Source of the DNA: a virus
Length of the DNA stretch: 64,000 bases
Virus record (IMG/VR): IMGVR_UViG_3300042868_005134
Location: 1-64,000 of that record
Reading direction: 5' to 3' (one strand)
Every line of letters begins with the position of its first letter. Position 1 is the first letter of the stretch. The notes beneath the pieces are model-generated. The model was not told the DNA's origin, made no database searches, and saw only the letters and a program-made list of their open reading frames with translations. Made by a program: the position numbers and the translations under genes. Shown here piece after piece: positions 7,789 through 15,593 of this stretch.

Positions 7789-7818
7789 AATAATCTCCTT
7801 TGATAAGCAAGAATGAAT

Positions 7819-7842
7819 GAGGGCCTTGTTATAAGCGCCCTC
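7819..7842 (-). other. Intercistronic hairpin between dnaK and hsp20
   Basis: A 6-bp GC-rich stem, GAGGGC/GCCCTC, with a 12-base loop lies 30 bases before the hsp20 start. It lacks a following T-run on the minus strand, so it is not a standard terminator. After it comes ATTCTTGCTTA, the same 11 bases found between the dnaK leader hairpin and the dnaK ribosome site. This suggests a duplicated or conserved leader element controlling stability or translation of both chaperone genes. Confidence 0.45.
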
Positions 7843-7854
7843 GTTTGGTTTTAA

Positions 7855-9750
7855 TTAAGCCTTGTCTTTGACTTCGGTAAACTCTGCGTCTACAATGTTG
7901 TCATCGTTGGGCTTGGGTTGGCTGTCAGCTTGTTCAGCTTTGGCCTTGGCTTCCATTACTGGCATGCCCGCAGTGAATAAATCGCTTGTGGCCTTTTGAA
8001 TGGCTTCAGCGTCATCACCTTGTTTAGCATCCTCTACAGCTTTAATAGCATCTTCGATAGCAGTCTTCTGCTCGTTGGTCAACGAGCTTTCAACTTCTTT
8101 CATATCAGTGCGTAGGCTGTGTACAGATGCTTCCGCTTGGTTACGTGCCTCAATGAGTCCACGTTGTTTCTTGTCAGCTTCAGCGTTAACTTCTGCTTCC
8201 TGAACCATGCGTTCGATTTCTTCCTTGGTAAGTCCACTATCACTCTTGATAGTGATTTTGTTTTCCTTGCCTGTGTTCTTGTCCTTGGCGCTGACATGCA
8301 TGATACCGTTGGCGTCGATGTCGATAGTGACTTCAATTTGCGGTTGTCCTCTACGGCTAGGAGCGATGCCTTCTAGGTTGAACTCACCTAACATTTTATT
8401 GTATTGGAACAGTTCACGTTCACCCTGTGCTACCTTGATAGTAACAGCTGGTTGATTGTCTTCTGCTGTACTGAATGTTTGACTAGCTTTGGTTGGAATA
8501 GTTGTGTTCTTGTTAATCAACTTGGTAAACACGCCACCCATTGTTTCAATACCCAAGCTCAATGGCGTAACGTCTAACAATAACACGTCAGTGCGGTCGC
8601 CTGCTAGTACACTGCCTTGAATGGCTGCGCCTGCGGCAACTGCTTCGTCTGGGTTAACATCACGACGTGGTGCTTTGCCAAACAGTTTCTCAACTGTTTC
8701 TTGTACCTTAGGCATACGTGTCATACCACCAACAAGAATAACTTCATCAATGTCAGAGGCTGTGACGCCTGCGTCACTCATAGCTATCTTACATGGCTTA
8801 ACACTACGCTCGATGAGTTCTTCAACTAGACTTTCTAGTTTAGCACGATTGATCATGATGTTCATGTGCATCGGGCCGCCGGCATTGGCAGTAATGTATG
8901 GAAGATTAACAGCCGTTTGTTGTGTGCTAGACAATTCAATCTTGGCTTTTTCAGCTGACTCTTTCAAACGCTGTAATGCCAACACATCAGTCTTAAGATC
9001 CACACCTGTATCTTTCTTGAACTCGTCAACAAGGAAGTCCATGATACGTTGGTCGAAGTCTTCACCGCCTAGGAATGTATCGCCGTTAGTGCTTAATACT
9101 TCGATCTGTTTGTCGCCATCTACTTCCGCAATCTCAATGATTGATACATCGAATGTACCGCCACCAAGGTCGTAAACAGCAATTTTCCTATCTTTTTTAT
9201 CAGACTTATCAACACCATAACTAAGAGCTGCCGCAGTAGGCTCGTTGATAATACGCAGTACTTCCAAGCCTGCGATTCGGCCAGCATCTTTAGTTGCCTG
9301 ACGTTGACTGTCGTTAAAGTACGCAGGAACTGTGATAACGGCTTGAGTAACTTCATGTCCTAAATAGTCCTCGGCTGTCTTCTTCATCTTGCGAAGAACT
9401 TCAGCACTAATTTGTGGAGGTGCAAGTTGCTCTCCATTTGCTTCGACCCAAGCATCGCCATTGGCTGCTTCTGTAATCTTATAAGGCATAAGCCCTATGT
9501 CTTTTTGTACTGCTTCTTCTTTGAACTTTCGTCCAATGAGACGCTTGGCAGCATAAATTGTGTTTTTGGGGTTTGTAACTGCTTGACGCTTTGCGCTTGC
9601 GCCTACTAGAATTTCATTGTTAGCATAAGCAACAATACTTGGTGTAGTACGTGCGCCTTCGCTATTTTCAATTACTTTTGTAACACCGTTTTCAATAACG
9701 GCTACGCATGAATTTGTGGTACCTAAATCGATACCGATGACTTTGCTCAT
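7855..9750 (-). CDS. dnaK: Full-length Hsp70 chaperone DnaK
   Basis: 631 residues, almost the length of E. coli DnaK (638). The nucleotide-binding domain has [14 protein letters not shown] at the start, [13 protein letters not shown] and [11 protein letters not shown]. The substrate domain has [17 protein letters not shown], and the helical lid ends in [14 protein letters not shown], like the bacterial terminus. There is no intein, truncation or missing motif. It needs DnaJ and GrpE partners, not seen in this window, so presumably uses the host's. It heads a dnaK-hsp20-clpS-hemO-pcyX run and has its own late promoter and hairpin leader. A complete DnaK is rare in phages, and the sequence looks recently proteobacterial. 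Confidence 0.97.
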   Translation of the reverse strand: MSKVIGIDLGTTNSCVAVIENGVTKVIENSEGARTTPSIVAYANNEILVGASAKRQAVTNPKNTIYAAKRLIGRKFKEEAVQKDIGLMPYKITEAANGDAWVEANGEQLAPPQISAEVLRKMKKTAEDYLGHEVTQAVITVPAYFNDSQRQATKDAGRIAGLEVLRIINEPTAAALSYGVDKSDKKDRKIAVYDLGGGTFDVSIIEIAEVDGDKQIEVLSTNGDTFLGGEDFDQRIMDFLVDEFKKDTGVDLKTDVLALQRLKESAEKAKIELSSTQQTAVNLPYITANAGGPMHMNIMINRAKLESLVEELIERSVKPCKIAMSDAGVTASDIDEVILVGGMTRMPKVQETVEKLFGKAPRRDVNPDEAVAAGAAIQGSVLAGDRTDVLLLDVTPLSLGIETMGGVFTKLINKNTTIPTKASQTFSTAEDNQPAVTIKVAQGERELFQYNKMLGEFNLEGIAPSRRGQPQIEVTIDIDANGIMHVSAKDKNTGKENKITIKSDSGLTKEEIERMVQEAEVNAEADKKQRGLIEARNQAEASVHSLRTDMKEVESSLTNEQKTAIEDAIKAVEDAKQGDDAEAIQKATSDLFTAGMPVMEAKAKAEQADSQPKPNDDNIVDAEFTEVKDKA

Positions 9751-9776
9751 AATTTTCTCCTTATATTAAGCAAGAA

Positions 9777-9814
9777 TTTGTAGACCCTCGCGGCGTTCTA
9801 CAAATTTATTTATC
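9777..9814 (-). promoter_or_regulatory. Candidate late promoter plus 5' hairpin before dnaK
   Basis: GATAAATA (9814-9807, minus) matches the T4 late consensus at 7 of 8 bases. It is followed after two bases by the hairpin TTTGTAGA/TCTACAAA (9804-9797 with 9784-9777, 12-base GC-rich loop), then ATTCTTGCTTA and AAGGAGA before the ATG. The predicted transcript start falls at the first arm of the stem. Confidence 0.5.
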
Positions 9815-10099
9815 TCAGATATTCTCTAAATTAAAGATATTGGACCATTTTTTTAGCTTGTCTATTTTAGCTAATTTTGCGGATTCTAAACTGTCTAAGT
9901 CCACAATCTGCATATCCACTAAAATGTCAATCATAGCCAATAAATCGCCAAGTTCTTCTTCTAAGTGTTGGCAATTAGTTTTAGGCTTGCCTGGCTTTAA
10001 ATTATCCAGTCCAAATCTATGACACTTGCTAACTGCTTGAATTACTTCCGCACATTCTTCTGAAAGAATGTTCATTGCTTCGCGTTCACGTTCGTTCAT
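9815..10099 (-). CDS. MazG-like nucleotide pyrophosphohydrolase
   Basis: 94 residues with the all-alpha MazG metal site: SEECAEVIQAVSK (E-E-x-x-E) followed by LEEELGDLLAMIDIL (E-x-x-D). A Lys-rich C-terminal helix follows. Family members hydrolyse NTPs or dNTPs to monophosphates. Phage MazG has been linked to nucleotide recycling and to ppGpp metabolism, but which substrate this short version uses is unknown. It sits 2 bases after the DexA-like exonuclease, suggesting coupled expression and a role in recycling host DNA. Confidence 0.8.
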   Translation of the reverse strand: MNEREREAMNILSEECAEVIQAVSKCHRFGLDNLKPGKPKTNCQHLEEELGDLLAMIDILVDMQIVDLDSLESAKLAKIDKLKKWSNIFNLENI

Positions 10100-10101
10100 A
10101 A

Positions 10102-10686
10102 TTACCTTTGATTTGCAAATGGTGAAATCATTTTACCGTTGTACATTGTACTGCCGCGTAATTTTTGAAATATGTGTTGTACACCAACTGCTTGATTCCA
10201 AGCATCCTCTAGTGCGTGATGTTTTAGTACTGGTGGACGTTCTGGATCAATACCCAAGTCGAACAATGTGCGAGTATCGCGTACTTCCCAGAAACTCCAA
10301 GGAATTGCCCTGCCCACTTTTCTAAAAATGTGCTCGCACATCACAACGTCAAATGCGGACCCATGACTCCAAACACGTTTTGCGCCCCAACAAAATTTAT
10401 ACAGTTGAGCCATTGCTTCCACAATGTCAATTCTATCCGCTGGGTCGAATGCTTCGTCTTGTGCTTCTTTACTTTGCTGTGCCCACCAAGCAATAGTGTC
10501 GTCGTTGGTAACTAGCCCAATCCTATCGCAACTATCAAGGTCAACTCTACAGTAAAATTTTACACATTTAGGATCTGACAATTCGTCTCCAAACGGATCA
10601 AATTTTACTGCGCCTATTGTGAGAATGGAAGCATCTGGAGTAGTTGCCAATGTCTCTAAGTCAATCATAATGTCTGTTAGTGCCAT
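10102..10686 (-). CDS. DexA-like 3'-5' exonuclease (DEDD superfamily)
   Basis: 194 residues. Exo I is MIDLETLAT (Asp and Glu metal ligands), exo II is WSHGSAFDVVM (Asp), and exo III is HHALEDAWNQAVG (His-x4-Asp), which makes a DEDDh-type nuclease. DTIAWWAQQSKEAQ and the FWEVRDTRTL segment resemble T4 DexA. Such enzymes degrade DNA or RNA from 3' ends and may help recycle host nucleic acid. A consensus sigma70 promoter at 10742-10713 precedes it with a normal leader of about 20 bases. It reads as the first gene of an early unit with the MazG-like gene. Confidence 0.85.
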   Translation of the reverse strand: MALTDIMIDLETLATTPDASILTIGAVKFDPFGDELSDPKCVKFYCRVDLDSCDRIGLVTNDDTIAWWAQQSKEAQDEAFDPADRIDIVEAMAQLYKFCWGAKRVWSHGSAFDVVMCEHIFRKVGRAIPWSFWEVRDTRTLFDLGIDPERPPVLKHHALEDAWNQAVGVQHIFQKLRGSTMYNGKMISPFANQR

Positions 10687-10712
10687 AAGTTCTTTCTTTA
10701 AAAGTAACTTAC

Positions 10713-10742
10713 ATTATAACAGACACTGTGCTGAAATGTCAA
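10713..10742 (-). promoter_or_regulatory. Consensus sigma70 promoter before the exonuclease gene
   Basis: On the minus strand TTGACA (10742-10737), 18 bases, then TATAAT (10718-10713); both hexamers are perfect. It begins inside the last codons of rpsU and points at the exonuclease ATG (10686). It should be read by host RNA polymerase, as expected for an early gene. Confidence 0.75.
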
Positions 10743-10981
10743 TACATTTTCTTAGGTAATTCTTGTTCTCTGAGCTTCTTGGCCCAACGACTTTTGGCTG
10801 CGGCAGCTTTGCGCTTGCGAGCAGTCGTTGGCTTTTCGTAGAACTCTTTCTTTTGAAGATCTTTTAGCTTGCCGCTATCTTCAATTTTATTTTTGAACTT
10901 TCTTAAAGCACGGCCGACATCGTCGCCATCTTTAAGAAACACTGTCGAGCCATATAATTTTACCACGTTATTTTCCTTCAT
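10739..10981 (-). CDS. rpsU: Ribosomal protein bS21
   Basis: 80 residues from the ATG at 10981, preferred over one 12 codons upstream because GAGGAAG lies just before it. The core DVGRALRKFKNKIEDSGKL, KKEFYEKPTTARKRKAAAAKSRWAKKLREQ is the bS21 signature (E. coli: REFYEKPTTERKR). bS21 binds the 30S platform next to the anti-Shine-Dalgarno end of 16S rRNA and affects initiation. Phage copies are known, including, from memory, in pelagiphage HTVC008M, and are thought to replace the host protein. Here it coincides with many genes lacking a Shine-Dalgarno sequence. Confidence 0.95.
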   Translation of the reverse strand: MKENNVVKLYGSTVFLKDGDDVGRALRKFKNKIEDSGKLKDLQKKEFYEKPTTARKRKAAAAKSRWAKKLREQELPKKMY

Positions 10982-11396
10982 TGTCTTCCTCTTCTGAGTC
11001 TTCCTCGTCTTCTCCATTGGATTCTAAAATTTCCAATATCCAATCTAAATTATAGATTCTATTTCTACTAATTAAATTCCAGGGTGTTATTTCATCGCTG
11101 GTCATATAATAAGAATTGGGTTGCGCCAACATAAAGCTAACGAAGCTTTTTGTTATTTCGTCGCAGTTGTCAACATCAATGATAACAAAGTCTGCGTGTT
11201 GACTAGCATTTAACATCCAAGCAATGTCCGCTTCTTCTGTATCATAAACATACACATTGATATCATCGTCTACGGCACTTAACAAAGTTTGAAATTGCAT
11301 CTTCAACTTGGTGCTGGGTTTTACCAACAAGTAACCGGGGTTCAAATTAAATAAATTATCCGGCGGTGTTATTAGATTGATTTTTCCTAAGTTCAT
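10968..11396 (-). CDS. Hypothetical acidic-tail protein
   Basis: 142 residues, not recognised. It has an alpha/beta-looking core (VYVYDTEEADIAWMLNAS, ADFVIIDVDNC, SYYMTSDEITPWNLISRN) and a very acidic C-terminal tail (DEEDSEEEDNEG). It overlaps the upstream frameshift-extended reading frame by 41 bases and rpsU by 14. The acidic tail could mimic nucleic acid or bind the basic bS21 encoded next to it; that is speculation from position and charge only. Confidence 0.7.
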   Translation of the reverse strand: MNLGKINLITPPDNLFNLNPGYLLVKPSTKLKMQFQTLLSAVDDDINVYVYDTEEADIAWMLNASQHADFVIIDVDNCDEITKSFVSFMLAQPNSYYMTSDEITPWNLISRNRIYNLDWILEILESNGEDEEDSEEEDNEGK

Positions 11397-11690
11397 AAAT
11401 CCTACTTACAAATTGTTCAAGTTTTTCTGATGTATAATTATTAAATTTTGGTCCTTTTATATTCGTTTCTTCAACAAATTTACTCAATTCCAAATCTATA
11501 GTTTTGTCTACTACCAATGTTTCAAATACATTGTTACCATACAGCTTATATAGTTCATCCGCAGGTCTAAATCCTGTTCTATTGATTAGTTTTGACCACA
11601 AAGTATCATGTCCTTGTTCTTCATTTTGAACATATTCGGTTAATTTTTGATCTTGACTATCTGCTGTTCCCCTTGCTTGATCATGTAGCT
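11356..11690 (-). CDS. Likely -1 frameshift extension of the 379-residue membrane protein
   Basis: An open frame with no ATG. The only start-like codon is a TTG at 11601 with no good ribosome site, giving 81 residues. In this frame the sequence is open without a stop from the poly-A slippery site at 11697-11691, which lies inside the end of the membrane-protein gene. A -1 slip there adds 111 residues (starting ELHDQARGTADS and including LINRTGFRPADELYKLYGN) and yields a product of about 474 residues. The domain is not recognised. Alternatives are a TTG-started small gene or an indel in the A9 run. Confidence 0.6.
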
Positions 11691-12779
11691 CTTTTTTTTT
11701 GATTCTTCTTCTAACTCAGGTAGTATTTGGTATGTTGGTTCATCAACTTTAACTTCCGAGCTATCAACTGTAGTAGGTGTTATATCTTCATAATTTGCTA
11801 AAAATTCAAAATCGTCTTCTTTCTTTTCAACTTTTGGTTTATGAACCATAGGTTTTAGATCTTTGAAATGACTAAATGGTTCATGAAGATAGGCATGTTT
11901 GCTGATATCAAATTCAGATTTTATTTCCTCAACAGGAGGCTTACTCATTTCTTTTAACTGTTCGATTTGCTCGTCAGTTAACGGACCGTCATCGGGTTCG
12001 TAAGCGGGCGCAAGTTGTTCTTTTTGTTGCCTCAACCAACCAAATGTCATCTGTGCGGCTAGCAACATGATAACTGCCAATGGATCGAACACAATAACAA
12101 TTAAAATAATTACCCAAGTGACTGCTTTTTCTAATAATCCTTCGTTGGTCTCACCATAGATGAAGGCGGCAATGTATTTGATAGGTCCTACTTCTGCTTC
12201 GACCTTGCGTACTTCTGCGCGAATAGGTGCGGCTTCGTCATTAAGTTTAGCAATAAGCTTCTGGTTGGTTTCAATGTCTTTGGCCAACGCACTGCGATCA
12301 CGAGACTGAGCCTTGCGTATTGAAACCGCTTTGTCCGCACCTTTTTCATCTGAACTGCGGCCCATGACTTGGTCAACTGCCTCATCCATTTGTTTGAGTT
12401 GCTTGCGGTTGGTTTCAATATTTTCTCGTGCTGTTTTAATTTTTTCATCATAGATAGCAATCTTGCTTTGAACATCACCGCTTACTAAGTTTTGATCATT
12501 GTGTGCTTTAGAGAGGAATCCAAAAATGCCCATACTGGTGATTAGCATGAGAATAGCCACAGCGGATATCATGTAATACTTCATGTAAGCAGGAGCACGT
12601 TCCCAATTGGCTTTTAACCAGCTGGCGCATACTAGTTTACCTACTTCAAGTGCTGACCCCATGACAATGATAGGAATCACTGCCGCTGAAAAGATAGCGG
12701 TCAAACCTATTACCGAATAATAGATTGCGACCGCTGAAATGGTGAGACCAGTAAGTAATAATAACCAAGCAAGAATCAT
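11640..12779 (-). CDS. Polytopic membrane protein with coiled coil
   Basis: 379 residues in the zero frame. Hydrophobic helices lie at about 2-20, 24-46, 68-90 and 218-245. The loop between helices 3 and 4 (about 95-200) is a charged coiled coil, and the tail from 250 on is Glu/Lys/Pro-rich and probably cytoplasmic. I recall similar membrane proteins in T4-like cyanophages, function unknown. Near the 3' end, codons AAA AAG preceded by A form the dnaX-type slippery heptamer in frame. It follows the virion-protein gene by 3 bases. Confidence 0.8.
   Translation of the reverse strand: MILAWLLLLTGLTISAVAIYYSVIGLTAIFSAAVIPIIVMGSALEVGKLVCASWLKANWERAPAYMKYYMISAVAILMLITSMGIFGFLSKAHNDQNLVSGDVQSKIAIYDEKIKTARENIETNRKQLKQMDEAVDQVMGRSSDEKGADKAVSIRKAQSRDRSALAKDIETNQKLIAKLNDEAAPIRAEVRKVEAEVGPIKYIAAFIYGETNEGLLEKAVTWVIILIVIVFDPLAVIMLLAAQMTFGWLRQQKEQLAPAYEPDDGPLTDEQIEQLKEMSKPPVEEIKSEFDISKHAYLHEPFSHFKDLKPMVHKPKVEKKEDDFEFLANYEDITPTTVDSSEVKVDEPTYQILPELEEESKKKSYMIKQGEQQIVKIKN
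11691..11697 (-). promoter_or_regulatory. Putative -1 ribosomal frameshift site (A AAA AAG)
   Basis: The minus strand has nine A residues then G (11700-11691), read in the zero frame as TCA AAA AAA AAG AGC. The last seven bases are the E. coli dnaX heptamer in the correct phase. Slipping back one base enters the open frame that runs to 11356. I saw no strong hairpin after it, and only a weak purine-rich stretch (GAAGAAGAA) before it. Confidence 0.55.
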
Positions 12780-12782
12780 GTA

Positions 12783-13394
12783 TTACAATTCAGTGCCGTT
12801 GATTGCAGCAACAGATATGTCATCATAAACGTCACCATCTGTGTCTGGACGATTGATTGTTATGCTTGGTTGATAGCCATTAGTGTTGGCAAATGAATAC
12901 GTATTATGTGTACGAGTATATCCAGCTGTGCCGCCACGTTGAACACCCTGACCCACTAGATAACGTATTGCTTTTGCTGTATTATCAATAGTAACTGCAA
13001 CACCTGTGGTAGGAGCAAATGTTGTAGCAATTTTTTGAACTGCGCCTAGTACAAAATCGTCTCTATCGTATTTTACACTAAACGCAATGGCAGTAGGAAT
13101 ATTGTTGGCATCTGTGAGACCCGCACTGGTTACTTCCACATCGAGAATTTGAGCATCAGAATGTTTAGTAAGCTCTTCGAGAATGGCTTGCCAACGCATG
13201 TTGCCGCGACTTAGTCTTTGACCATTAGCATCGCTACTGGGCAATGTTGTATAGCTGTCCCAGTTGTATGGGTTCACAGCGCCGTTTGCTGGGCTGGCTG
13301 CTGTCCAAGTGGCAGTGCCGCCACTCATTGTGATTACCACACGATAAAAATCTGGTGATAGTTGGTTTATGTCTTGTTGAAATCCTGAGGCCAT
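12783..13394 (-). CDS. Putative virion structural protein
   Basis: 203 residues, beta-rich and without a signal peptide. The start MASGFQQDINQLSPDFYRVVI resembles structural proteins I remember from T4-like cyanophages; this match needs a search. A TAAATA late core (13424-13419) with a normal leader and AGGAAG before the ATG fit a late, abundantly made product. Its neighbours are the membrane protein downstream and the exported-protein cluster upstream. No enzyme motif was seen. Confidence 0.6.
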   Translation of the reverse strand: MASGFQQDINQLSPDFYRVVITMSGGTATWTAASPANGAVNPYNWDSYTTLPSSDANGQRLSRGNMRWQAILEELTKHSDAQILDVEVTSAGLTDANNIPTAIAFSVKYDRDDFVLGAVQKIATTFAPTTGVAVTIDNTAKAIRYLVGQGVQRGGTAGYTRTHNTYSFANTNGYQPSITINRPDTDGDVYDDISVAAINGTEL

Positions 13395-13414
13395 TTTGAG
13401 CTTCCTATTTTATT

Positions 13415-13813
13415 CTAGTATTTATCAATGAAAGTCCAAGTCTGTCTATTATTGTCCAAACAGGCAGTGTCCTGAAACGATCTGTACGACGAATTTATAC
13501 GTACATAACTATAAATCCGTCTACATACACCTGCGCCGCCAGGCCAAGTGTAGGCAATTTTTACTTGACCAGCTGTATCAGCTTGATCATTGTGCCAAGA
13601 GACTAGCTCTCCATTGTCTAAGTTATTTAACGCATGATACACAGAAGTTCTATGAGTATGTATATCTGTTTTAGACAATGAGTTGCCGAACCAACGATCC
13701 GCCAATGTGGCAATCACATTGGAAGTTTCAAAAGCAGGGCTTTGTGCGTTGGCTGTGTTAAGGGCTAACAGTAGGCACAATTTCCCAAGTACCATCCCAT
13801 TTTTTACACGCAT
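13415..13813 (-). CDS. Exported surface-antigen-like protein (tandem copy 2)
   Basis: 132 residues from the ATG at 13813; a later ATG at 13795 is also possible. It has an N-terminal signal peptide ending NTANA and no lipobox. The C-terminal part (VKIAYTWPGGAGVCRRIYSYVRI ... TACLDNNRQTWTFI) follows the pattern of bacterial 17-kDa surface-antigen tails: a Cys-Arg strand, a hairpin, then A-C-x(5)-TW. The upstream gene carries the same tail, and the two reading frames overlap by at least 38 bases. Role unknown; an envelope function during infection is likely. Confidence 0.6.
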   Translation of the reverse strand: MRVKNGMVLGKLCLLLALNTANAQSPAFETSNVIATLADRWFGNSLSKTDIHTHRTSVYHALNNLDNGELVSWHNDQADTAGQVKIAYTWPGGAGVCRRIYSYVRINSSYRSFQDTACLDNNRQTWTFIDKY

Positions 13814-14075
13814 AATTACGCCTTTCAACTGGTTTACCATTTAAGTTCATTACATACCTGTACTCGCCGCAATCGCTGGCAATGCCGGTACGCTTCATTA
13901 CTACACGTTCGATTGGATCATCTGAACAGCTAACTATAGTTTTACTGGCAACAGATGCCCCGTTGTCAACTTCAATAGTTTTACTAGTATGACAGAATTG
14001 ACTTACTTGTTTGGGCGGTGTGCTACCGCATCCAGATAAACCAATTGCTGCCATTAATACAATTAGATATTTCAC
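13758..14075 (-). CDS. Surface-antigen-like lipoprotein (tandem copy 1)
   Basis: 105 residues with lipobox LSGC at residues 13-16, so a lipid-anchored envelope protein. The C-terminus SDCGEYRYVMNL ... NYACKKWDGTWEIV parallels the downstream protein, suggesting an old duplication. It starts by an ATGA overlap with the LPP20-like gene. The set (small membrane protein, LPP20-like lipoprotein, this lipoprotein, exported copy) is driven by one sigma70 promoter and should be expressed early. Confidence 0.7.
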   Translation of the reverse strand: MKYLIVLMAAIGLSGCGSTPPKQVSQFCHTSKTIEVDNGASVASKTIVSCSDDPIERVVMKRTGIASDCGEYRYVMNLNGKPVERRNYACKKWDGTWEIVPTVSP

Positions 14076-14545
14076 TGCTTTTTGACCTTGGATTCAGCAA
14101 TCAATTGATCAAAGATTGCTTTGGGCATTTCCAAACGCACAAACGTATGATGCTTCCCGTTCATGGTAAAGTGTGCGGTTTCTGTACGGAGGTGCTCGCG
14201 TATGGTAGTATCCTTTACCACATAGGAAATCTTAGTGTACGTACTCTTTCGGTCGTTGTCGAATTTAATTTCGGTAACTGAGTTTACTTCACTGTTAATT
14301 CGTTTGGCAAAGTTGTTCATGGCGATGGCATACATCTGCTCTTCAGCGGCCTGTGCGTAAGTGCTTTCGCCGCCACCGCAGGCATTGGCAAATTCTTTCT
14401 TCCACCAGAAGTAGCCTTTAACTGAACTTTGCTGACAGTCTTGATACCAATCAGGTACTGCGTAGGACTTGCGTTCTTCAACAGTTTTCATGCCTGAACA
14501 GGCAGTGAGTGCCGCAACGATAGGTACTAGGATAAGTTTTTTCAT
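14072..14545 (-). CDS. LPP20-like lipoprotein
   Basis: 157 residues with lipobox LTAC, followed by SYAVPDWYQDC, then a Gly-rich turn and a helix ESTYAQAAEEQMYAIAMNNFAKRI leading into beta strands. This P-D-W-Y plus helix arrangement is that of the LPP20/FlgP lipoprotein family, outer-membrane associated in bacteria. It overlaps both neighbours by ATGA. Such lipoproteins are unusual in a phage; blocking superinfection or altering the envelope is possible but unproven. Confidence 0.7.
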   Translation of the reverse strand: MKKLILVPIVAALTACSGMKTVEERKSYAVPDWYQDCQQSSVKGYFWWKKEFANACGGGESTYAQAAEEQMYAIAMNNFAKRINSEVNSVTEIKFDNDRKSTYTKISYVVKDTTIREHLRTETAHFTMNGKHHTFVRLEMPKAIFDQLIAESKVKKQ

Positions 14546-14667
14546 TTTGCCATCTCCTGACTTTGCGTTTTAATTGTGTCAACGCCTCTATCGAACATTT
14601 TAGCGATGCCGCTAAAGCCCACGGTGGCGAGCACCATTCCAAAAACAATACAAATAATGTATTTCAT
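14542..14667 (-). CDS. Small single-pass membrane protein
   Basis: 41 residues from the ATG at 14667, chosen because AAAGG lies 6-10 bases upstream; a longer frame to 14739 would run back through the promoter. MKYIICIVFGMVLATVGFSGIAKMFDRGVDTIKTQ is a membrane helix plus an amphipathic tail. I recall very similar small proteins in T4-like cyanophages, function unknown. First gene of the lipoprotein operon. Confidence 0.75.
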   Translation of the reverse strand: MKYIICIVFGMVLATVGFSGIAKMFDRGVDTIKTQSQEMAK

Positions 14668-14710
14668 ACTAACCTTTCTGTGTGTGTAAAAATAAAGCCT
14701 CTGAGTACAT

Positions 14711-14739
14711 AGTATACTACAAAGGCTTGGTGTGGTCAA
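14711..14739 (-). promoter_or_regulatory. Sigma70-like promoter of the lipoprotein operon
   Basis: TTGACC (14739-14734), 17 bases, TATACT (14716-14711) on the minus strand. The transcript start is expected near 14704, leaving a leader of about 37 bases before the small membrane-protein gene. Confidence 0.7.
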
Positions 14740-14748
14740 GTCTTTTGG

Positions 14749-15051
14749 TTATTTAAAAAATATCAAAACCATCAAGACTGATTGGATAATAAATCCAACT
14801 CCAATTGTGATAATATTCAGCATGTCTTTTTGAACTGCGGCTTTGACAAACAATAGAGTCAGTCCCGTCCATGCTAATAGAATCAAATCAGCACCTGGCA
14901 TCTTGTCTGTTAGTCCAGTCATTACAGCCAGCAAGCTGGGAATGGTTGCGGCATGAATGGCAATAACAGCCAACCATCCTAATGTTTCTGCTGACACATG
15001 AGCAAACTTTTCACGAACGAATGTGCTAACTTTTTCAATATCGAAATCCAT
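14749..15051 (-). CDS. Three-helix membrane protein
   Basis: 100 residues with hydrophobic helices at about 24-44, 51-70 and 75-98. No family recognised with certainty; I recall similar proteins in cyanophage genomes. It follows the SleB-type hydrolase gene by 2 bases, which raises the possibility of a holin-like role, but this is from position and topology alone. Confidence 0.65.
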   Translation of the reverse strand: MDFDIEKVSTFVREKFAHVSAETLGWLAVIAIHAATIPSLLAVMTGLTDKMPGADLILLAWTGLTLLFVKAAVQKDMLNIITIGVGFIIQSVLMVLIFFK

Positions 15052-15053
15052 GA

Positions 15054-15593
15054 TTATTCCTTATAAAAGATGTGACGACCAATTTTACCAACTACGGGTT
15101 TACCCCAGCCTGGATTAACGTAGTCGGCATGAAAGTACATGGCCTTCTTCATTGTGTCCAAACGGAATCCTTCTAATAGAACTTTTTTGGCAACTTCATA
15201 ACTTTCATTATACATTGCTGTGTTCTTAATAATTGCTTTGCCGCCATTTTGGCAGTACCAACTAAATTGGCACACAACCTTTTCCATGAATATATTTTTT
15301 TGGTAGACAACTCCGCAAATATCTTTTGGGAATCTACCACTTTCACTTCTGTTTATGGTTACTTGTGCCACAGCCACTTTACCCTCAAAAGGTTCGCCGC
15401 CTGCTTCGTGATACACATTTTTAGCTAGGCAATCTAGCTGGCGTTCTCTGTCTTTGGCTGTTATGATTTCTGTAGAAGCCATGGCTTCTTTATCTTCCAA
15501 ATACGAGAATTTTCGCATTGTCACGGTTTGTATCAAACTTGCTATAAGCATGAAGCTGATAACAAAGATACCGAATCGTATCATTTTTTCCAT
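15054..15593 (-). CDS. SleB-type cell-wall hydrolase (Hydrolase_2), candidate endolysin
   Basis: 179 residues from the ATG at 15593, chosen because AAGGAGAA lies just upstream. Residues 5-24 form a hydrophobic helix after a basic start, then the SleB domain: LAKNVYHEAGGEPFEGKVAVAQVTINR (catalytic Glu in YHEAGGE), CGVVYQK, CQFSWYC and YFHADYVNPGW. SleB enzymes cleave peptidoglycan glycan chains. The weakly hydrophobic N-terminal segment fits a signal-anchor-release endolysin or a periplasmic tethered form. A three-helix membrane protein is next to it. Confidence 0.88.
   Translation of the reverse strand: MEKMIRFGIFVISFMLIASLIQTVTMRKFSYLEDKEAMASTEIITAKDRERQLDCLAKNVYHEAGGEPFEGKVAVAQVTINRSESGRFPKDICGVVYQKNIFMEKVVCQFSWYCQNGGKAIIKNTAMYNESYEVAKKVLLEGFRLDTMKKAMYFHADYVNPGWGKPVVGKIGRHIFYKE

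Noticed and set aside
7819-7842. Hairpin after dnaK as a terminator
   Set aside because: No T-run follows on the minus strand; it is treated as an intercistronic element.
8000-9610. Several plus-strand open frames opposite dnaK
   Set aside because: All are antisense to a complete DnaK with clean motifs; no promoter or ribosome site supports them.
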